Part shown: positions 47,901-55,799 of the stretch, in pieces
Numbering within the stretch: the stretch's first letter is position 1
Layout: every line of letters begins with the position of its first letter
Assembly: GCA_028583405.1 (NCBI GenBank)
Contig: CM053243.1
Coordinates: 21,726,867-21,790,866 of the forward strand
DNA length: 64,000 nt
Direction of reading: 5' to 3'
DNA from: Pogonophryne albipinna
Taxonomy: Eukaryota; Chordata; Actinopteri; Perciformes; Artedidraconidae
Translations under genes and position numbers: made by a program
The notes under the pieces: generated by a model
Told to the model about the DNA's origin: nothing
What the model saw: only the letters and a program-made list of their open reading frames with translations
The model's database searches: none

Positions 47901-49265
47901 TAATTGATTGTGTGGCAGTGTCAACTAGTCTGGGTACTAATCTTTGCTCAACACATATTTAAAAAAAAGGTGTTATTTATATTTTCTTGAATGATAATCG
48001 GAAATCGGGCCTGCAAGAGACAGCTTAAAAACATTTATTGGTATTTTGGCCTTCGTCAACAGATGGGATGCTCAGTTGTCAATGAGATGGTCAAAATGTT
48101 ATCACATTTTAGAATTAAATAATCCTATAATCTCTGCTGTTCCCAACTCAGCTGAAAGCTGCTGTAACCTACGGTGAGGATCTTAAAGGGTTCAGGCTTT
48201 ATCTGATGCCTCTAAGAGTAAAAAAGGCCTTGATTGCCCCATTTAATCCTTTTATGGGCTGGCTCAGGACATCGCTACATAGTGGACCATAAATGCCCAC
48301 TTTCAGCACTTATTACCAATCTGTTATCTATAAAATAAAATGTCTCTTGGACCTCACCGACAGGCCACTCTGAAAATATAGAAAGAATAATTTAGTTCAA
48401 TCTTTACAACCTGTCCAATCTTGAGGTCTTTTTCCCCCTCATCCCTCAGTGTTGGACCGAGCTCTCTCCAGACTCTATTGACTGCTGTAGGCCTGCTCTT
48501 CACTCACTTGCCCTCAGTCGGCCCTGACGCTGTAATGAGAAAATCCTGCCTCGTTTCATCAGGACATGCTGGATTATTTTTTGTAGAGCTGATGTAGTCA
48601 CTCTTTTCAGACTCTGGAGACAGCTGTCACTTTAAAGATTGTAAATTGTTGGTCCATTCAGTTATTTGTGGCACTATAGGTTTCAGACATATTTCTCACT
48701 TGCCAATCATTTAAATCATTGGTTTAAAAATAAAATTGTAGAGGCTTTCGCTGGGGTGCTTTAGAAACCTTGCCTTTTCTCTCCTAGCGCAATACCAGAT
48801 GTCTATTGTGTTCTAGTGTCACGTTTTCCTCTTCTCTTCTGAGCATTCTCTCAAAATCTAAGCCCTTGCTAGGAAGAAAGCTAATGACTACACTGCCAAT
48901 GGTATTGAGGCTTTTTCCTTGAAACCATATTGATGCTATCTTGAGGGTCCAATGAGGATAGTTGTGCGATTGAGCCAAAACGCTCAGGGTGCTTCAGATG
49001 CATACACCTGTATCCATTCACAGCAGTGTGGGTTTAAGGGAGGCAAGTTATATTATGCACACAAATTGTTCTTCTGTAGCCCAGCACAATTTTCACCAGC
49101 CTGCTTTTATCTTTTCAGGGAGGATCCATTCAAAACAGGAAATCAAAGAGGTGCCTGGAGCTCGTAGTGAGCAACGACAATGAGTTTGGCTACCAACTCA
49201 CTCTGCAGAAATGCACCGGACAGAAATGGTTCATCACAAACGTGCTGTTTAGCAACGCCTTATGA
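8789..49265 (+). CDS. galnt18: GALNT18-like polypeptide N-acetylgalactosaminyltransferase, exons 2-11 (5' partial)
   Basis: Seen: ten exons at 8789/8791-8984, 11222-11388, 20853-21036, 23053-23250, 23498-23612, 38354-38539, 40738-40875, 43243-43338, 45961-46125 and 49119-49265 join in one frame. They give 529 codons and a TGA stop, against roughly 600 residues usual for the family. Domain order is a short stem end, a GT-A glycosyltransferase fold with the DxH metal motif (DAHVEF, exon 4) and the YGGENVE block (exon 6), then a ricin-B lectin domain with cysteine pairs and a QxW (GQKW, exon 11). Known: GalNAc-Ts are Golgi/ER type II membrane enzymes that start mucin-type O-glycosylation by moving GalNAc from UDP-GalNAc to Ser/Thr. 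GALNT8, 9, 17 and 18 form a divergent group with Tyr where active members have Trp in the WGGEN motif, and GALNT18 has been reported to act mainly non-catalytically. Inference: GALNT18 rather than 8/9/17, from the exon 4-7 text as I recall the family. Fish often keep a/b duplicates, and which one this is cannot be told. Exon 1 with the membrane anchor is upstream of the window. Confidence 0.93.
8985..11221 (+). other. galnt18 intron 2
   Basis: GTAAGA...CACAG intron of 2.2 kb. AT-rich; I see no coding exon or clear repeat in it. A poly-T run lies near 9679. Confidence 0.85.
11222..11388 (+). CDS. galnt18: galnt18 exon 3: N-terminal GT-A subdomain
   Basis: The acceptor is CTCCACAG ending at 11221 and the donor is GTAAGC from 11389; length 167 bp. 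It encodes CRNLTYP, then the core strand [18 protein letters not shown], then [12 protein letters not shown], the classic nucleotide-sugar-binding start of GalNAc-Ts with the acidic VDD. Possible N-glycosylation sequons NLT and NRT lie in this exon. It exits in phase 1 and joins exon 4 as an AAA Lys codon. Confidence 0.96.
13200..13700. promoter_or_regulatory. Candidate conserved non-coding element, GC-balanced
   Basis: The block is less AT-rich than its surroundings, with no repeat signature and no long frame, and has dense short motifs (several TATC/GATA-like cores near 13340-13390, CTAATTGGATAATG near 13558, TGACCTGTGATGTCATC near 13399). It resembles intronic enhancer sequence. Inference only. 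Confidence 0.25.
13980..14110 (+). mobile_element. MITE end (CAGTGG-type, fish hAT-like family)
   Basis: It starts CAGTGGAGGAAAG, followed by TACATTTACTCAAGTACT and TTTTACTTGAGTATTTCC, the text I associate with a very common teleost non-autonomous DNA element. No matching right end is seen, so it is probably truncated. Family assignment is from memory. Confidence 0.55.
14578..15037 (-). mobile_element. Solo LTR (Gypsy-like), antisense to galnt18
   Basis: The 460-bp unit starts TGTTACGT and ends ACGTAACA, an 8-bp terminal inverted repeat with TG...CA ends. It is flanked by the exact 5-bp duplication AGTGT (14573-14577 and 15038-15042). Read on the minus strand, an ATTAAA-type signal (plus TTTAAT, 14686-14691) lies in its 3' half as expected for an LTR. 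No gag/pol or second LTR is present, so it is a solo LTR left by recombination. Confidence 0.8.
16259..16290. repeat. (ATT)n microsatellite
   Basis: About ten uninterrupted TAT/ATT trinucleotide units; ordinary intronic microsatellite. Confidence 0.9.
17126..17138 (+). repeat. Poly-G run (13 bases)
   Basis: An unbroken run of G inside the inverted-repeat element; likely polymorphic and error-prone in sequencing. Confidence 0.9.
17199..17252. repeat. TA/GT microsatellite
   Basis: A mixed TATA and (GT)n tract inside the inverted-repeat element. Confidence 0.85.
18461..19346. mobile_element. TTAA-flanked non-autonomous DNA element (piggyBac-like ends)
   Basis: AGGTCCCCTATTAT at the left is inverted at the right as ATAATAGGTGACCT. 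TTAA lies immediately outside both ends (18457-18460 and 19347-19350), the target duplication typical of piggyBac-type transposition. The interior has no transposase. It carries a GAGTCC/AAGTCC-rich block (18541-18760) that looks like an internal tandem expansion or a nested repeat. Confidence 0.7.
18541..18760. repeat. GAGTCCAAGTCC-type tandem block
   Basis: Many imperfect GAGTC(C/A)AAGTC units, including a directly repeated 33-bp segment starting GAGTCATCATTACCTGTG (about 18661 and 18694). Its short open frames simply reflect the period. Confidence 0.75.
20286..20490 (+). mobile_element. tRNA-derived SINE
   Basis: GGGCGGTGGTGGCGAAGTCC at the 5' end resembles a decayed Pol III A box, and AGTTCAAGTCC (20339-20349) a B box. 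The tRNA-unrelated body (GTGCTACCGAGGTGTCCC, GCCCACTGCTCCTAACAC) and the GACAATAAGTTGAATCT tail match a SINE family common in teleosts, from memory. Same strand as galnt18, about 360 bases before exon 4. Confidence 0.75.
20853..21036 (+). CDS. galnt18: galnt18 exon 4: DxH metal-binding motif
   Basis: The acceptor is GTGTTTTTCAG ending at 20852 and the donor is GTGAGT from 21037; length 184 bp. It encodes [10 protein letters not shown], then [20 protein letters not shown], then [19 protein letters not shown]. The Asp (21008-21010) and His (21014-21016) of DAH form the family's DxH motif for Mn2+/UDP binding, and both are intact. The last codon TG|G is completed across intron 4 by the G at 23053. 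Confidence 0.97.
21037..23052 (+). other. galnt18 intron 4
   Basis: GTGAGT...GAAG intron of 2.0 kb. Its middle is occupied by the antisense LINE remnant at 21440-22370; the rest is AT-rich with no further feature seen. Confidence 0.85.
21440..22370 (-). pseudogene. Decayed LINE 3' part, antisense
   Basis: Read on the minus strand, the region gives broken reverse-transcriptase C-terminal text: TMVFGT and [17 protein letters not shown] near 22370-22230, later [20 protein letters not shown] near 21810-21750. Several stops and frameshifts lie between. The 3' end is the stem-loop tail CCCCTTGAGAT...ATCTC...CAAGGGG at about 21478-21512. The endonuclease and most of the reverse transcriptase are absent (5' truncation). 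Clade uncertain within the CR1/L2/Rex-type LINEs. Confidence 0.7.
23053..23250 (+). CDS. galnt18: galnt18 exon 5: middle of catalytic domain
   Basis: The acceptor is TTTGAAG ending at 23052, with a weak pyrimidine tract; the donor is GTGAGT from 23251; length 198 bp. It encodes [20 protein letters not shown], then [20 protein letters not shown], then [17 protein letters not shown], then GNKSAPIQ. The FDWELWCRY block corresponds to the conserved F(D/N)W segment of GalNAc-Ts. NKS is a further possible N-glycosylation sequon. Ends CA, joined to G of exon 6 as Gln. Confidence 0.96.
23251..23497 (+). other. galnt18 intron 5
   Basis: A short 247-bp GTGAGT...CCCAG intron with nothing else in it. 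Confidence 0.9.
23498..23612 (+). CDS. galnt18: galnt18 exon 6: YGGEN acceptor-site motif
   Basis: The acceptor is ACCCCCCAG ending at 23497 and the donor is GTGAGT from 23613; length 115 bp. Intron 5 upstream is only 247 bp, the smallest in the gene. It encodes [20 protein letters not shown], then [18 protein letters not shown]. The aromatic before GGEN is Tyr (TAC at 23580-23582) where catalytically strong family members have Trp, the hallmark of the Y subgroup. Ends in phase 0 on AGG. Confidence 0.96.
24805..24935 (+). mobile_element. Truncated MITE (TTTTAAAGAGGCCATGTTG type)
   Basis: TTTTAAAGAGGCCATGTTG, then GCTTTTTAGGGTTTTC, then TAAATGGTTTGCAAATGC resembles the left part of a widespread fish element. 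No inverted right end was found downstream. Family match is from memory. Confidence 0.45.
37030..37290 (-). other. Exon-like GC-rich block, antisense, unidentified
   Basis: In otherwise AT-rich intron, about 260 bases of GC-rich sequence carry an open minus-strand frame. It includes [20 protein letters not shown], then [15 protein letters not shown], and ends at a stop after WHLHLL. A weak minus-strand acceptor (CACTTCTAG) precedes it. I do not recognise the product. It may be a nested antisense exon, a pseudogene fragment or a conserved non-coding element. Confidence 0.3.
37529..37706. mobile_element. MITE remnant split by the solo LTR
   Basis: CTAGTGCTGCCCCGTTAGTC, then TTAATCGACAAATATTTGCT resembles a common teleost DNA-element end. 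Beyond the LTR, GTCGAACATTATTTCAGTGC (38162-38181) looks like its continuation, which implies the LTR inserted into an older element. From memory and tentative. Confidence 0.4.
37712..38149 (-). mobile_element. Solo LTR, antisense to galnt18
   Basis: The 438-bp unit has TGTCGGGG...GTGTGACA ends (TG...CA) and an exact 5-bp target duplication GAATC (37707-37711 and 38150-38154). On the minus strand it carries AATAAA (plus TTTATT, 37769-37774) about 60 bases before its 3' end, as in an LTR. No internal coding region is present. The minus-strand frame across it is a by-product of its pyrimidine-rich strand. Confidence 0.78.
38354..38539 (+). CDS. galnt18: galnt18 exon 7: Gal/GalNAc-T motif with third metal ligand
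   Basis: The acceptor is AACCCCAG ending at 38353 and the donor is GTGAGC from 38540; 186 bp, phase 0 at both ends. It encodes [20 protein letters not shown], then [20 protein letters not shown], then [20 protein letters not shown]. The His of RIAH (38405-38407) aligns with the third metal ligand of the family. WQCGG and VAEVWMDE are invariant-type blocks. It is isolated in the gene by the 14.7-kb intron 6. Confidence 0.97.
38666..38719. repeat. Perfect hairpin, 21-bp arms and 12-base loop
   Basis: TAGTCCCCTTCATAACCAA in the left arm (38666-38686 in full) is exactly inverted at 38699-38719. It starts 127 bases downstream of exon 7. No other copy was noticed in the window. Confidence 0.9.
40364..40590 (+). 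repeat. Teleost interspersed repeat (TTTAGCTGACGCTTTTATCC type)
   Basis: CATTGCATTTAGCTGACGC, then TTTTATCCAAAGCGACTTAC, then AATAAGTGCATTC is a sequence found again and again in fish genomes. The 3' boundary is estimated. Class not assigned. Confidence 0.6.
40738..40875 (+). CDS. galnt18: galnt18 exon 8: end of catalytic domain and linker
   Basis: The acceptor is TTTTAACCCAG ending at 40737 and the donor is GTAAGC from 40876; 138 bp, phase 0. It encodes [20 protein letters not shown], then [18 protein letters not shown], then SDTIAYGV. The (I/V)GD.(S/T)xRxxLRxxLxCxxFxWYL block closes the transferase domain and leads into the linker before the lectin domain. Confidence 0.96.
40876..43242 (+). 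other. galnt18 intron 8
   Basis: A 2.4-kb AT-rich intron with no exon or clear repeat; a short GT run precedes its acceptor. Confidence 0.85.
43243..43338 (+). CDS. galnt18: galnt18 exon 9: lectin domain, alpha repeat
   Basis: The acceptor is TTTGTCTGCCAG ending at 43242 and the donor is GTTAGA from 43339; 96 bp, phase 0. It encodes [19 protein letters not shown], then [16 protein letters not shown] and CHG are the first disulfide-forming pair of the ricin-type beta-trefoil. The acceptor sits just after a GT-rich stretch (43194-43222). Confidence 0.94.
43339..45960 (+). other. galnt18 intron 9
   Basis: A 2.6-kb intron with one MITE-like fragment at about 45035-45140; nothing else recognised. 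Confidence 0.85.
45035..45140 (+). mobile_element. MITE fragment (TACTCAAATAAAAGTAGCAGT type)
   Basis: TGCAGAAGGAATACTGAGATC, shortened here to its core GAAGGAATACTGAGATC, is followed by TTACTCAAATAAAAGTAGC and AGTAGAAATCCTTCATTG. This resembles a fragment of an abundant fish MITE with short-spaced AAGTA motifs. From memory. Confidence 0.45.
45961..46125 (+). CDS. galnt18: galnt18 exon 10: lectin domain, beta repeat
   Basis: The acceptor is TTTCTTGCAG ending at 45960 and the donor is GTGACT from 46126; 165 bp, phase 0. It encodes [20 protein letters not shown], then [20 protein letters not shown], then [15 protein letters not shown]. The Asp run and the CLVD...C pair are typical of this subgroup. 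A QxW-like HWLFS ends the repeat. Confidence 0.95.
46126..49118 (+). other. galnt18 intron 10
   Basis: A 3.0-kb intron. I see no exon or repeat family; 48420-48570 is GC-balanced and unique-looking. Confidence 0.85.
49119..49265 (+). CDS. galnt18: galnt18 exon 11: lectin domain, gamma repeat and stop
   Basis: The acceptor is TATCTTTTCAG ending at 49118; 147 bp including TGA at 49263-49265. It encodes [19 protein letters not shown], then [19 protein letters not shown], then [14 protein letters not shown] and GQKW are the last cysteine pair and QxW of the trefoil. The C-terminus is within a residue or two of where family members end. Confidence 0.95.
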   Translation, partial: GGSIQNRKSKRCLELVVSNDNEFGYQLTLQKCTGQKWFITNVLFSNAL

Positions 49266-49718
49266 TCAACATCTGGCGGGGACACTGGAGTGAATTGATG
49301 GAGTTGCTTCTTTTGTGTACACATGGATTGTGTGAGATGATAGGAAACAGGAGTCCAACAGAAGAGCAGTGCATGGTTGAACACGGTCATTTTGAGCACC
49401 ACGATGTCCTCCAATGAGACGAGTTGACATCACATGATAAATGTTAAACATTTTATTTTGCCTACAGGATCAGCCATAGTTGGCGGAATTTTGCAGATTT
49501 GACAAAGTAGTATATTTAGTATATTTTGTGGTAAATACAGTACAGTCAGATTTCGTTGACTTAAAAGATGTAATGGGTCCAATTATGTTTTTGTACTTTG
49601 TGCATAATTGCTACTGTGTAGCAGGCTTTCTGAACCTGTCCCTGCTGTAATTATTTTAGTGTCTCAAGTTTGTAGGTTTATTATGGGATTCAGCTGGAAA
49701 GTTGTGGGGAAATGTTGG

Positions 49719-49724
49719 AATAAA
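49719..49724 (+). terminator. Candidate polyadenylation signal (proximal)
   Basis: AATAAA in AT-rich DNA about 455 bases after the galnt18 stop; this is the first canonical hexamer downstream of the stop codon. Confidence 0.5.
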
Positions 49725-50164
49725 TATGAAAATTATAGATAATTTTCTACATGTAAATATTTTGAATATTTGTTATATATAACATTAAAATAACTGATGT
49801 AAACTACTGAGGGCAGTTTTTGTCTTTTGTTGTTGCACAAACATAATTTTGATTGACAACATTTGGATGTGGTTTGACAACACATTTACAGTCAGACAAT
49901 AACGAAGTACAGAAAGCTGCAAGTTGCAGAGAACTAAACTGAACAAAGTTAGAACACAGGTTTCCTGACGCGATGTGCTGCAGTGGTTTGTGGCTGAAGT
50001 AATTACTTATGACTTACACCGTGTCTCCTCCACAAGAAGGCGTAGCGTGAGCAGTACTCTGGCAGAGCAGCTGAAACGGGTCTTGTGTAGACATGCGACA
50101 GCATGGCATGCATCATTACCCTCTACACTATGAACTCTATATATAATTGCTCTGTAGTCTGTGA

Positions 50165-50170
50165 AATAAA
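50165..50170 (+). terminator. Candidate polyadenylation signal (distal)
   Basis: AATAAA followed within about 45 bases by a GT-rich stretch (tgactggttgtcatgttg), a good downstream-element context and somewhat better than that of the proximal signal. Confidence 0.5.
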
Positions 50171-51159
50171 ATTGGAAGATTAAAACTAGCATGTTTTACC
50201 CTGCTGACTGGTTGTCATGTTGAAATGTTTTCTTCAAGTGCATTTGTTTAGTCTATTTTCATGTTCTTTTTAGTTGCAGTGTGTTAAACATAGGGGCCAC
50301 CATTTGGCCTTAAAAGGGACATTTTATTAAATAAACAAAACTTGTGCATGGATACACAGCATTTAGAAAAGTGATGTCAGTTTGTAATGACAAATGCAGG
50401 GGCAGAAACTGAGAAACGCGACTGCTTTCTGCTCTCGCTGTGGTGTGTACCTGGGGAGGAGACGAGTGGCACAGCCTGTTTTCAACATGCCAGTCCTCAT
50501 TACCATCCACATTCAAGTGGAGCTCTGCAAACCATGGCATTAAATATTCATGGGAACCCACTTTCATCAAAAGGACCTCCCTCACTAACACGTCCTAATG
50601 TATGCAATAAGAGCGCCTCTGCATGCTCAAACTTTTGAATGAAAGCAATTCAACAAAACAGTATTCCCATGCGCATTTTCTTACATCCTCTTTTAGTGGA
50701 TCTCTGGTCCTGAGTCTGCTGGTGCTCAGTTTAAACATTTCCTTTAGCTATTAAATGACTGTTGATAGGGAGTCTGTGTACATCTGTTTAATATTCTATT
50801 ATCATACATACATTTATCACCCTTGTTGATTTGGCAGTATCTTGGGCCACCAAATCACTTGAAATATATATATACATATTTAGGTTGGCACAAAGTACAC
50901 GGCCGAGATTGAATTCCCTGTGAAATGTGGTGTAAAAGATGCATCCAACTGAATCCCACAGTGATGAAGCTGTCACCATCGGAGCATGAGACACCTACAA
51001 TATCTTAAGAAATGTGCTGCTCTGATTTCAATGAGGTCAGGCTAATAAGTCGGTCTTTTCTTTGAAATACAGCATTTGCAACATTACAGACATTTGCCTT
51101 AATATGAGAATTAAAGACTGCATTTTCACAGGATGCATCTTAGTTTCTGGAGCAATCTT

Positions 51160-51265
51160 CATAATAAACTTTATAATAAACTGTATTTGTATAGCACCTT
51201 TCATGCACAAAGCAGCCCAAAGTGCTTTACAGAACAAGAAGAAAACATAACATTAAAAATAAATA
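51160..51265. repeat. Fish repeat tail (TTTGTATAGCACCTTTCAT type)
   Basis: CTGTATTTGTATAGCACC, then TTTCATGCACAAAGCAGCCC, then AAAGTGCTTTACAGAACAAG is the 'TTTATATAGCRCMTTTC...AAGTGCTTTAC' text common at LINE/SINE 3' ends in fish. Confidence 0.55.
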
Positions 51266-52348
51266 CAGAACAAGATAAAACATCTACAGTGATCCTAAGG
51301 AAATCCCCTTGAATGAGCTGACAGGAAATTAAAATAGGTTAAAATAAAAACAATTTGTTCATAGACATTTCTCTTTCATACAAGCAATTTGTCAAAAGAG
51401 ACAGGTGTTTTTATGCCGAGTGCTTCTTCATTTGAACTTTTCGTAATATACTGATATAATATACTCATTTATTTAATTTATAACATGGATCAAAAGTGCA
51501 CCATTAGATATTTGTAGGAACATGAGGTTCACTGTTTCAAATTTGTGAAAATGCATACAGGAAAAGATATTACCTCCTACTTACCAACAGTTTTGTTGGA
51601 TAGTTTCCTCATGTAATTGTTTTAATTGTTTTTTTTTTCATTAGTGGGAGTCAAAATGGTGGCATTAACATTGTTAAAATGGTTTTAGCTTGGGTAAAGT
51701 TTAAGATCACTGCTTGCAAATGATGGTGCAATTATCAGGGAAAGGGAATCCGTGACATACTTACTGGGTACCTTCACCATGAAAGGTACGTAAAGATGGG
51801 GGATGAAGAAGAGATTTCAGAATAAGGTGGTAAAGTATTCCTTCAATTAATATTCATCTATTCAATGATTTAAATTGACAGGGAAACACACTAACTCGCG
51901 ATTTGGGATTTTCAGGTGAACCCATAGACGTCATTGCTGTGTTTCCCGGTGTGTGTTCATGCCGAAGGCTTCGGAGCAGACGGCAGATGCAGGAAGTGTG
52001 ACTCTCTCTCTCTCTCTTTAGTATGCAGATTGTGTAACTCACACTCGACTCAATGTGCCCCCTTTAAAGCAAGAACATTGACTTAGAGTTGAAACTTAAA
52101 AAAAACAAATTAAAAAAGTGACATGAATAAAAATCAGAAAATTGGAATTAAAAAACACGAGAGAAGGAAGAAAATACCAAAATGAAATAAGATTGGGAGT
52201 GCACGGTCAAAAAATTAGGAAGTTTGTCACGTTATCCAATGAATTTACTCTCAGTGGTTTTATATTTATTTGACAGATATCTGTGTTTTCTCATCTATTT
52301 CACAACAAAATGCTATATTGAACCATTCTTTAAAATATGTCACTCATA

Positions 52349-52355
<7 letters not shown>

Positions 52356-52408
<53 letters not shown>
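52356..52408. repeat. (TC)n microsatellite
   Basis: About 26 uninterrupted TC units preceded by a short C run. Confidence 0.97.
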
Positions 52409-52411
<3 letters not shown>

Positions 52412-54305
52412 CTAAGTCTATAATTCATCGTTTTGTCTCTTGTGGGGAAAAGCTCTGAGAGGCAGCCCTTCATGTCTCGTCATTATTTTCTGCCCCCAAC
52501 AAGGCGACAAAAAATAAGTTGGGGGAAATATTCCTGGCAGAAGTCTTGGTGTGATCAGGGGAATCAGCTGACTTTGATACCATATGGCAAAGGGAAGCAG
52601 CTCGTCAGATGTGAGAATAACTTCCCTCAGGATCCGGAGAGGAGGTTTCCTCTGTTCTCTCTCTGCAGGTGAGCCACAGGTAGCTGAGGGGAAGCTGTCA
52701 GTACCTGCGGGGCGAATAGGACAACACACAGAAACATAAACTGGGAATAGTCTAAGCAGATACTTCTCAGCTGAAAACAAACACTGCCAAAGATTGAATG
52801 GCTGTTCATTTACATTCCACAGGAAGAGCAGTGTTAGGGGGAAGCAGGAAAACTGATTTACCAGAACAATGCATGTGGGTGGGAAATGTGTGCTCACAGT
52901 GAAGCCAAAATGTTTCACATGTGGATAAATGTCATTGTTAATTGTTTTCTGTGTGAGTGAATCTGACTTGAAACTGTGTTGCCATGACTACACGTCCTAA
53001 ATGGCATATTCTGAAACCCCCAGGCATGGGAGACTGTACTGTAGGTGAGCACATCGGCTGAAAAGACTTGACAGGATGTAATTGCAGATGCAGATGTAAC
53101 TTTAATCTCTGCCCTTTTGACGTCACGCCCAACTGCTTTGACCTATGCAAATGAACTGGCAGACAAATCTGCTGTGTACATTTGTCTGTGCTGTTTGTGA
53201 AGTAAGAGAGCGTAATGGTGCATAAGAGATATGCTACCGTGGAAATGAAGCTCATGCAGGCCTGAAGTCATAATGTCAAGTCAAAAGTGAGGGCCAAATC
53301 ATCTCTAATCACCCAAGCACACAATATTTCAGTACTGCCCTTCAAGTAAAAAGCGTGCTGATATTACTATAGGCCTGGTACATTGTTACAGCATTTTTTA
53401 GATGGTAGAAATACCAATAATGAATTTCAAATGGATTTACGACTAAAGAGTAAAAAATGAAATGATAGTGTTATTCTGTTTAAAAAACTGGACACTGAAA
53501 CAATTAGTTACTACTTCAACCACAACGTTGACTTATTAGCACTTTGTAAAGTGTATATGGCAATTATTTTGATGTTAGAAAAGGATCCAAATGCAGCCAA
53601 GGAGCAACATCAGCATCCACTGGGGTTGTGTTTATGGCCACCTTGTGAATATAAACATGCCTCCTCTTTTAGCAATCATTTTTGTTCTTTACAACTCAGG
53701 AGAGAACCATTTGGCTCATTAGCTGCTGAATACTCCACTGCATTCACCAGCAGGTGTGGCAAACTTTGACAATTCGCTGTTTAATGCTGGGCAGGACATG
53801 TACCGTGGGTTTTTAGAGCTTTTTGCTGAAAACAGCTGCCTGCTGCTGATGTTAAAATCCGTAGGAGAGCCGTGAGAGTCAACCAAAACAGGAATGTTGC
53901 AGGTTGTAAAACTAATCAATGAGCTGAAGAGGGGGAAGAAGTTGATACAACAAACTGAGGAAACTGCAGTCACATAATCCTTTGATGGATTGTATAGAAT
54001 TATTGATTTGTGCGGCATTAAAACCTTAATTTGCATGACTGCAGAATATGCTGTTTAAAAATCACTTTGTTTTCAGCAGGTATGAAGCCGTACAGCTTAT
54101 TGTGAGAGCAGCTGGGATCTCACTATACTTGTACTACTATTGTTACATCCAATGTGTTAACAACTGAGATGATGTTCATAGTTCAATATTTTATCCATTT
54201 CAATTTAACTGGCTTTTGACAGTGATGAATGAGGCTCCACACTCTAAAAACAAATGCTTTGGTTCACTAGCAGGAACCACGCCACAACAGTGTAATGTTT
54301 GTACG

Positions 54306-54475
54306 TTTATTGAAGTAACATGTGAATGATATGAGGGGGGTGAAGGGATGATCTGGGAGGACGAGCTATGGTCCGTGCAGTGGGAGGCTCAGAGTGGGGG
54401 TTCCGTCTCCGGCATGATCTGCGTGGGCTGATTACGGGCCCCCCAGACGATACCTGGAATTAAGGTGTTAGTATA
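54306..54475 (-). other. Possible minus-strand terminal exon or TE end, unidentified
   Basis: A GC-rich block whose minus strand has an acceptor-like TTAATTCCAG (about 54457-54466), a short open stretch, and AATAAA (plus TTTATT, 54306-54311) about 150 bases later. It lies just left of the minisatellite. Product unknown; it could equally be part of a repeat. Confidence 0.3.
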
Positions 54476-54522
54476 CACAGTATATGAACATGCACCGTTT
54501 AAATATAAATGGTGACGGGCAG

Positions 54523-55612
54523 AGGATGTTGGGATGTTGGGATGAAGGGATGAAGGGATGAGGGATGTAGGGATGAGGGATGGAGGGATGGAGGGATGGA
54601 GGGATGTAGTGATGAGGGATGGAGGGATGAGGGATGTGGGGATGAGGGATGAAGGGATGTAGGGATGGAGGGATGTAGTGATGAGGGATGTGGGGATGAG
54701 GGATGAAGGGATGAGGGATGAGGGATGGAGGGATGAGGGATGGAGGGATGTAGTGATGAGGGATGGAGGGATGAGGGATGGAGGGATGAGGGATGAAGGG
54801 ATGAGGGATGTAGGGATGAGGGATGTAGGGATGAGGGATGGAGGGATGTAGTGATGAGGGATGGAGGGATGAGGGATGTGGGGATGAGGGATGAAGGGAT
54901 GGAGGGATGGAGGGATGTAGTGATGAGGGATGAGGGATGGAGGGATGTAGTGATGAGGGATGGAGGGATGAGGGATGAAGGGATGAGGGATGGAGGATGG
55001 AGGGATGTAGTGATGAGGGATGGAGGGATGTGGGGATGAGGGATGAAGGGATGAGGGATGAGGGATGGAGGGATGAGGGATGGAGGGATGTAGTGATGAG
55101 GGATGGAGGGATGAGGGATGTGGGGATGGAGGGATGGAGGGATGAGGGATGGAGGGATGAGGGATGTGGGGATGAGGGATGTGGGGATGAGGGATGGAGG
55201 GATGAGGGATGTAGGGATGGAGGGATGTAGTGATGAGGGATGGAGGGATGTGGGGATGAGGGATTAAGGGATGAAGGGATGAGGGATGGAGGGATGATGG
55301 ATGTAGGGATGTAGGGATGAGGGATGGAGGGATGAGGGATGTAGGGATGTAGGGATGAGGGATGTAGGGATGAGGGATGTAGGGATGAAGGGATGTAGGG
55401 ATGAAGGGATGTAGGGATGAGGGATGTAGGGATGAGGGATGAAGGGATGAAGGGATGTAGGGATGAGGGATGTAGGGATGAGGGATGTAGGGATGAGGGA
55501 TGTAGGGATGGAGGGATGAAGGGATGAGGGATGAAGGGATGAAGGGATGGAGGGATGGAGGGATGAGGGATGTAGGGATGTTGAGGGGAGGGAGGGAAGA
55601 AGGGATGGATGG
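54523..55612 (+). repeat. GGGATGA/GGGATGNA minisatellite, 1.1 kb
   Basis: The array is built of 7-mers GGGATGA and 8-mers GGGATGGA, GGGATGTA and GGGATGAA, often alternating as a 15-bp unit (GGGATGAGGGATGTA). A variant TAGTGATGA occurs nine times, only between about 54607 and 55228. Pure 15-bp alternation dominates 55300-55510. Because 15 is a multiple of three, the minus strand stays open for hundreds of codons as a His-Pro-Ser-Ser-Leu pentapeptide repeat; I do not regard that as a gene. Confidence 0.97.
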
Positions 55613-55799
55613 ATGTATCGCTCGGTGTGAGTCGGAAGGGGAACTGTATGGGTAGAAAGGGAGAGGGAGGGTGGGTTGAAAGGATGGAGACGAGCAGTGG
55701 CCCGAAGTTTTGCCGGATGTAAATAGGGGTGGGCGTGGTTCGAGGTGGAGTTTTAGGCGTGGCCATGCTCCTGAACCTATGTTAACTTTTTAACCTCAT

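Larger units (their letters stand above)
49266..50190 (+). other. galnt18: galnt18 3' untranslated region (end approximate)
   Basis: This follows directly from the stop codon and has no long open frame. Two canonical AATAAA hexamers are present, at 49719-49724 and 50165-50170, suggesting a short UTR of about 470 bases and a long one of about 920 bases. The true end needs transcript data. Confidence 0.55.

Noticed and set aside
52418..52918. 166-codon minus-strand open frame
   Set aside because: No recognisable domain, no family resemblance, abuts the (TC)n tract, and an overlapping frame exists on the other strand; treated as chance.
54468..55766. 432-codon minus-strand open frame rich in His, Pro, Ser
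   Set aside because: It is the translation of the minisatellite: a 15-bp dominant period keeps one frame open. No conserved domain, and composition is wholly set by the repeat.
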